Shown: in pieces, positions 14,601 through 18,064 of the stretch
How the letters are laid out: each line of letters begins with the position of its first letter
Numbering within the stretch: position 1 is the first letter of the stretch
NCBI GenBank assembly: GCA_913009475.1
Contig: CAJVYJ010000016.1
Span: 1 to 18,064 of the forward strand
Origin: an uncultured Actinomycetes bacterium
Lineage (GTDB): Bacteria; Actinomycetota; Aquicultoria; CAJVYJ01
Length of the DNA: 18,064 nucleotides
Reading direction: 5' to 3'
Notes under the pieces: generated by a model
The model's input: only the letters and a program-made list of their open reading frames with translations
Database searches by the model: none
What the model was told of the DNA's origin: nothing
Translations under genes and position numbers: made by a program

Positions 14601-14856
14601 TGCCGCTGAGGCTTTTGCCAATATGGCGGACGCTTCCGGCCGAGCCGAAAAATTCATCGCCAAACTGGAAGAAGCTAAACAGTATCAGTTGATTGATGTT
14701 TTGGAGGAGTATTTGGCGAAGATAATTATTCCTGAATCCAAAAGAGCGGAAGACGAAGACGAAAAAAGTGTTATTGAGCGGGAATACGCTATTTTACAAA
14801 AATATCTTGATGAGCTGAATTATTATCAAGGCCGCGGGCTGCCGTTGGCCGGTTAA
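11674..14856 (+). CDS. Large FtsZ/tubulin-like GTPase (Tubulin_2 family)
   Basis: The protein has about 1060 residues. After an acidic, disordered start, APTLIVGLGGTGVEVVGRLKRR carries the tubulin T1 loop GLGGTG (residues 40-45). RIYIATSTCGGTGSGIFLDIL carries the tubulin signature T4 loop CGGTGSG (199-205). Between and after them are Tubulin_2-type features: FDTVANN, RQLGRLFL, FMFMPGIY, RANAYAFLKELDYFL. Residues about 430-640 are helical and likely coiled coil, and the rest is an unrecognised C-terminal region, so it is far longer than FtsZ. I start at GTG 11674, five bases after AAAGGAG; the frame continues upstream only through a palindromic repeat. Makarova and Koonin linked a tubulin-superfamily group with vWA proteins and proposed membrane remodelling (recalled, not searched). 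GTP-dependent assembly is inferred from the intact loops. Confidence 0.85.
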   Translation: MEENITSDEFFDGLTSDYDKESASVSKSRSRGVAPTLIVGLGGTGVEVVGRLKRRLRFHYRGYGQPADMIKFLIFDTVANNKQQNQLAAQTFSENEDEYVNLATGFNAFAYLQQNYTRDKDLRRWWDNRYSVSPQYQEWGAKRVRQLGRLFLHHKHLQVESIIQTKVSETCTLYEELVRDQNLADVGSNFRIYIATSTCGGTGSGIFLDILYKIWRAVLSQGRIPEIRAFMFMPGIYEDEARKRSLELVQAHRANAYAFLKELDYFLSPQGDINQYVLDAKTRDPSQVISIPQGGLVKYAYLIDRQLGNLGNLDKPQDAYNLTADAIYQMIVTPVGQEEEGIGLTNIDTIVDPAHLREGKRTAYSSLGLSRILFPRSTLHAHLTYYFIRDLIFQGLTSAQSWMDEAVRKDERLKGLLSRLGKANLDAIDNISRRTLNLVSQCPTQGDLQSTDIKHRVDKITREKDLNNSRIVDGLTQIETGYHQLEKEVKSDAKNAVINLVNNCEFGVFYAQKVLITAKKAMRVQLEELRRQRLEYDNIKNESEQRINSALHSLEKITAKRAVPFKNSQANKRSVAIANDLRTLTESSLMAKILEKKVSMLEMLVGQEQLIEEHLANEEIVVERKIQKSLLDKEIIYLGKLIDKLDRLGDRADEKGKDGHLAEEDVGATITTQMFPPKVLNFLKSSKLRSVYYNKINPSSIYQHTKTVLDRLNDSEEYHFDGLYQMAVDVNEVAVKRVIISIAADYTRNLFKELLSRTVVEAALSSISEEKFADQVMGNLFELSQPCWNYDLQKANDPGMNELPRTYSLGYKAPESLPIPEGRRQPGLVKTKNDNQITLLQAQHGLPLFALRVLPTLRADYKKYMRQARESGSQPLHLNQAWTKDADALPDLKVAATINDDVFRDFALGLFSDYLIMKDDAVAKSIIRKRPIDESSVRGYVYTTNGRDYFSVKLSDHKDWLLKGEAEHLASSGIADAAEAFANMADASGRAEKFIAKLEEAKQYQLIDVLEEYLAKIIIPESKRAEDEDEKSVIEREYAILQKYLDELNYYQGRGLPLAG

Positions 14857-15035
14857 GGGAGCGTAGAGGGTTGAGGGGAGATAAAAGCGAAAGGGTCAAA
14901 ATTACGTTTGTCATTCCCAGCTTGACTGGGAATCCAGGTAAAGCTGTGTTTTGGGTTTTTTTATGTGTACTTGGTACGCATCTACCCTCTACCCTACACG
15001 CTCTACCCTCATTAGGGATGATGGTGTGAGACTAA
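14857..15035. other. Repeat-filled gap inside the tubulin-like locus
   Basis: The 179-bp spacer contains AGCGTAGAGGGTTGAGGGG (14861-14879) and, inverted, CTACCCTCTACCCTACACGC near 14983. A REP-like palindrome lies at 14909-14936. No promoter hexamers of good quality and no terminator with a T-tract are visible, so co-transcription across it remains possible. Confidence 0.5.
14909..14936. repeat. REP-like palindrome ATTCCCAG-CTTGA-CTGGGAAT
   Basis: Perfect 8-bp arms at 14913-14920 and 14926-14933 lie in the context TGTC...CCAG. It is of the dispersed GTCATTCCC...GGGAATCCAG type found in many bacterial genomes. A GGAATGACAAAC fragment at 5648-5659 is a possible inverted relic of the same family. 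Confidence 0.6.
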
Positions 15036-17420
15036 ATGGAATTAAATAATGAAATCTGGCGGTCTCTTGAAGATGAGCGAGCGGCTCATTTTTTAAACCC
15101 CGCCGTTATCTGTGGTCTTGGCGATTTCGGCCAATCGATTATAGGGCATCTGCAAGAAAAATTGACATCGATACCGACTTTAGCCGACTCCCATCTCGCT
15201 TCTTACCTTGTTTTTAATCATAAAATCCAGTCAGTTAGTGAGAAGATGATTCAAGAAAATAAGGTTGATAAGACCATCCTTACTATTTCAAGCCCAATCG
15301 GTAGTAGGCTTGAGTTTTCAGCGGAAATAGCGAAAAAAAACAGAGAGATCGGAAAAATTTTTCAAAGTGCCGCTGGTAAATTGCTTGATTTGTCCGATGA
15401 AAAGAGTTCGGCTGAGGCGACAAAAATAAACTTTATATTAGTTGGTGACAGTCAAGAGCTTGCCGGTTCTGTTGGCGGTATTGACTTGGCTGATCTGGCT
15501 CGACGTTATCTGCATGGCTTTATAGCCAACCTTGATTTGAACGTTTCCGGACTATTCTTATTACCTAAGGGGTTAAGCGAACAAGGAGCGCTGGTCTATG
15601 CTTTTCTTAATGATTTAGGTAAATTTAAGTGCACTTCAATATCCGGGCCTATCTTATACGACCGCTGCTTTCTGGTCTCATCAACCAATACCAGCGGACT
15701 TTTGGATGGAACGGCGACGCTCGATTTATTTACGGAATTTCTGTTTTTATCTTTGACTAAGAGCAAGGCTGAGATAGAGCGCCGATTTCAGATGGAAAGC
15801 GGTACTATAGCGACGTTTGGTCTATCCAGTTTGGTCTATCCGGCCGAGGAGGTTATCGAACGCTCCGCCAAAAGTTTCGCGATTAAATTAATCGAGGATG
15901 AAATATTAAAGAAAGAGGATAGTTTTTTGGAGCCGGCGGCGGCCCGGTTTATCTCTGACAACCGGATGGATATCGAAGGGCTGAATAATCGCCTCAATTA
16001 TTTTGAAGACAGCACTATTACAGCTCAAATAGACTTTAATCCTCTCTATTTTTCTCAGGTGGATATGCGGCATTGGCCGGACAGGATTGCCAGTTATAAT
16101 GCTTTCCTTGAGACAGAAAAGACCGGTGAGTTGTTGGGTAAATTGGAGCAGAACCTAGCTCAAACATATAATAGTTCGAAAGCTGTTATTGAGCAAAAAG
16201 TCGATGAATTGCTCATAAATGAACCGGCTGTCGATAGAACGCGAAACTTTCTCTTAGAGCTTAAAAGAAAGTTGAAAGAGATGCGGAATTTAGCTCAGCG
16301 GGGCCAGGATGAACTCTTAAAAAGCTTGCCGTCGTTAAAAAAACGCCATAAAAATTTAGTCAAGCAAATAGAAAACCTGCCCGATCTTAAGGCTTTAATA
16401 AGTCGCTTAATTGTGCTGGGGGTTTTAACTTTTTTTTTGGCTCTTAGGTCTATGGAATTAATGAGGCGCATCCCGGCTAAGTATTTCAATGTGAATTTTT
16501 TACCCTCAGATACCGTGGTAGGGGCGGCCATTATAATTTCTACAATTTTTCTGGGCTGGTTGGTTTACAAACGGTCGGAAGCAAAATTATTTCGCGCTCG
16601 GGAAAAATATCTTCAAGCTGTTGAAGAGCGTCATAAATATATAATCGACTGGTGGATACATCAAAAAACCGTATTATTGTTGGGTGATCCCACGGCGCCG
16701 GAATTGATGGAAAGGCAGATAAACAGCTTGTCCGGCCTGGTTGAAATTGAAATCCAAGCGTTGGAAGAATTAAGGCATACTTATCTAAAAGTGCTTCTTG
16801 ATTTCAAGGAGAAGAATATTAATTTTACCAGTTCAAAGATTCGTCGACCACTCATGGACGCGTTTAATGTCAGCTTGAATATTAAATATAAGCGGGGCCA
16901 GTTCAATCGTCGGGAAGAGGCGACGACTTTTCTCTCTGAGGGCGGAAATAATGCTTTGCGCCGGCTTGATAAAGCAACATTAGAGAAGCGAGTGGTTAAA
17001 TTTATCTCCAAGGGTTTTAAGTTTGCCGGTTTTACCGGCGCGCAGCGGGTTATATCCGAGCTCGATATTGGTGAGAATAATTTCAGCACCGCCATGGCTG
17101 ATTTAAGAAGGTTTTCTTCGCTCTATCTGCCGCTGACGCCAAGTCCGCCACTGACCGCGGAGTTTATAGCTACGTCCGCGCCTGACAACCTGGGCTGGCT
17201 GGGCGGGCGTGAAATAGGCACCGCTTCTCTTATCGGCAGCTCTGACCGCAATAGCATATACTATCTGCAACTGGCTAAGATAGAATTGGCCAATATATCT
17301 TCTTTGCCTGCGTGGCGCCAAAATTATAACGCGATTGCGGACAAATCAACTTTGAGTTCTTTCATTGAAGTTAGCGATTTTGAGGCTGATGACCACGAGA
17401 GCTCAGTTGGGAGCGGCTGA
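15036..17420 (+). CDS. Tubulin-like pseudo-enzyme with two central transmembrane helices
   Basis: I do not recognise a named family for this 794-residue protein. Its N-terminus, NPAVICGLGDFGQSIIGHL, aligns by eye with the T1 region of the preceding tubulin-like protein, but GLGGTG has become GLGDFG. Where CGGTGSG is expected, INFILVGDSQELAGSVGG appears, so the GTP loops look lost. A domain running to about residue 350 is followed by a basic helical stretch with coiled-coil character (370-450). Two hydrophobic helices lie at about 455-475 and 493-512, joined by a short basic loop. A second helical region and a C-terminal domain end in an acidic tail (DFEADDHESSVGSG). I infer a membrane-anchored, non-hydrolysing partner or scaffold for the tubulin-like GTPase. 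The ribosome site before ATG 15036 is weak (GTGAG). Confidence 0.7.
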   Translation: MELNNEIWRSLEDERAAHFLNPAVICGLGDFGQSIIGHLQEKLTSIPTLADSHLASYLVFNHKIQSVSEKMIQENKVDKTILTISSPIGSRLEFSAEIAKKNREIGKIFQSAAGKLLDLSDEKSSAEATKINFILVGDSQELAGSVGGIDLADLARRYLHGFIANLDLNVSGLFLLPKGLSEQGALVYAFLNDLGKFKCTSISGPILYDRCFLVSSTNTSGLLDGTATLDLFTEFLFLSLTKSKAEIERRFQMESGTIATFGLSSLVYPAEEVIERSAKSFAIKLIEDEILKKEDSFLEPAAARFISDNRMDIEGLNNRLNYFEDSTITAQIDFNPLYFSQVDMRHWPDRIASYNAFLETEKTGELLGKLEQNLAQTYNSSKAVIEQKVDELLINEPAVDRTRNFLLELKRKLKEMRNLAQRGQDELLKSLPSLKKRHKNLVKQIENLPDLKALISRLIVLGVLTFFLALRSMELMRRIPAKYFNVNFLPSDTVVGAAIIISTIFLGWLVYKRSEAKLFRAREKYLQAVEERHKYIIDWWIHQKTVLLLGDPTAPELMERQINSLSGLVEIEIQALEELRHTYLKVLLDFKEKNINFTSSKIRRPLMDAFNVSLNIKYKRGQFNRREEATTFLSEGGNNALRRLDKATLEKRVVKFISKGFKFAGFTGAQRVISELDIGENNFSTAMADLRRFSSLYLPLTPSPPLTAEFIATSAPDNLGWLGGREIGTASLIGSSDRNSIYYLQLAKIELANISSLPAWRQNYNAIADKSTLSSFIEVSDFEADDHESSVGSG

Positions 17421-18055
17421 TGATATTCTTAGCCTCACTCGTTTTCATAGTCTTATTTTACATAGTTCCATTACGATTGCCGGTAATCACTAAAGTTGAG
17501 CTTTTTCCTTTTCTCGGACGCGCCGGTTCTTTCATCCCCACGGCAATAATAATCTATCTTTTGATTCTTCTTTTTTTCTACTTTATCAAGCAATTTCAAG
17601 ATTTTCTCTGGCCTGATTTTTCGGATTTCATCAAAAATAATTTAGAACTGAGGACCGGAATCTACCATATTGAGCTTTGGGGATTTTGGCTGTCGTTAAT
17701 TGCCTTTATAATATTTATTGCCACTGATTGGACGATGCTTCCACTTAGCCTGGCGTCTCTAGCTGGTTTTACTTGGCTTATAACTCGACCCGTTAAACTA
17801 AGGCCGGTCGGGGTGGAAAGGATAGCCAAGCCGTCGCCAAAACCGCGCTCACAGTATTTTGGCCAACCGGAGCATGCGCAAGCGGAAGATACGGTTGTCC
17901 GGCGTTTCGAATGGCAATATAAGCGGGCAGCCTCAGAACCGTACTACGGGCGCTTGGATATCCATATCGATAGGCGAAAATATCAAATGTTTGTCGATAA
18001 AAATCCTTTTAAGACTACTATGCCGGCAGTCCATAACTATAAGCAGTTCGTTAGC
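17420..18055 (+). CDS. Multi-span membrane protein, 3'-truncated by the contig end
   Basis: The ATG at 17420-17422 shares its A with the preceding TGA (TGATG), indicating translational coupling to the pseudo-tubulin gene. The open frame runs to the end of the window; its last three codons (AGA TCG GAA) are adapter, leaving 212 genuine residues. Hydrophobic spans are visible at about 2-18, 37-57, 84-103 and 105-122. A proline-rich linker (AKPSPKPRSQ) follows, then the start of a soluble region (FEWQYKRAASEPYYGRLDIHIDRRKYQMF) that I cannot assign. The topology suggests a four-helix membrane platform carrying a soluble domain, and the coupling suggests it acts with its neighbour. Confidence 0.8.
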
Positions 18056-18064
18056 AGATCGGAA
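18056..18064 (+). other. Start of Illumina 3' adapter (artefact)
   Basis: AGATCGGAA equals the first nine bases of the Illumina TruSeq read-through adapter. Given the unmistakable adapter at the other end of the window, this is best read as adapter rather than genome. It sits in frame with the last gene and adds three false residues. Confidence 0.85.

Noticed and set aside
17420..18055. Transglutaminase-like identity for the soluble end of the last protein
   Set aside because: Only about 50 residues of the soluble part are present and no catalytic Cys/His/Asp motif can be seen.

Overview
The window looks like a bacterial contig from a moderate-GC anaerobe or environmental genome that was released without adapter trimming. 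Bases 1-69 are a T-run plus the full Illumina P5/TruSeq adapter, and the last nine bases match the start of the opposite adapter, so only about 70-18055 is biological. Bacterial traits are Shine-Dalgarno sites, a TTGACA/TATAAT promoter and a tRNA with encoded CCA. A YxlE-YxlF-YxlG-like operon and an HxlR regulator fit a Gram-positive-type lineage (Actinomycetota, Bacillota or Chloroflexota), but no marker gene settles the taxon. The intergenic DNA is unusually rich in palindromic repeats.

Layout, left to right. A 5'-truncated thiD (70-476) is followed by a strong promoter and a secreted double beta-propeller protein (573-2633). A repeat-filled gap holds structured element A, then yjbQ (3177-3602). 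On the minus strand lies an ABC export operon (5384-3712): a PLDc_N membrane protein, an ATPase that has lost its signature motif and H-loop, and an ABC-2 permease. A 1.2 kb gene-free region (5385-6581) holds REP-like palindromes, a candidate small transcription unit and structured elements B and C. Element C runs into the 3' end of a minus-strand tRNA-Val(CAC). Next come an NAD(P)-binding protein (plus strand), a DsbA-like/wHTH protein with a LUD-domain protein (minus strand), and an HxlR regulator.

The right third (9934 to the end) is the most interesting locus. It contains a membrane-anchored vWA protein with a degenerate FHA-like tail, a large FtsZ/tubulin-like GTPase (Tubulin_2 type), and a second large protein. 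That second protein has a tubulin-like start, degenerate nucleotide loops and two central membrane spans. It is translationally coupled to a multi-span membrane protein cut off by the contig end. The set resembles the FtsZl/vWA membrane-remodelling system proposed from genome context in the literature, here with a pseudo-tubulin membrane partner.

The other main discovery candidate is the A/B/C family. These are three diverged copies of a structured element of roughly 115-130 nt that keep two conserved single-stranded blocks and compensatory stem changes. It may be a mobile non-coding repeat or an RNA.
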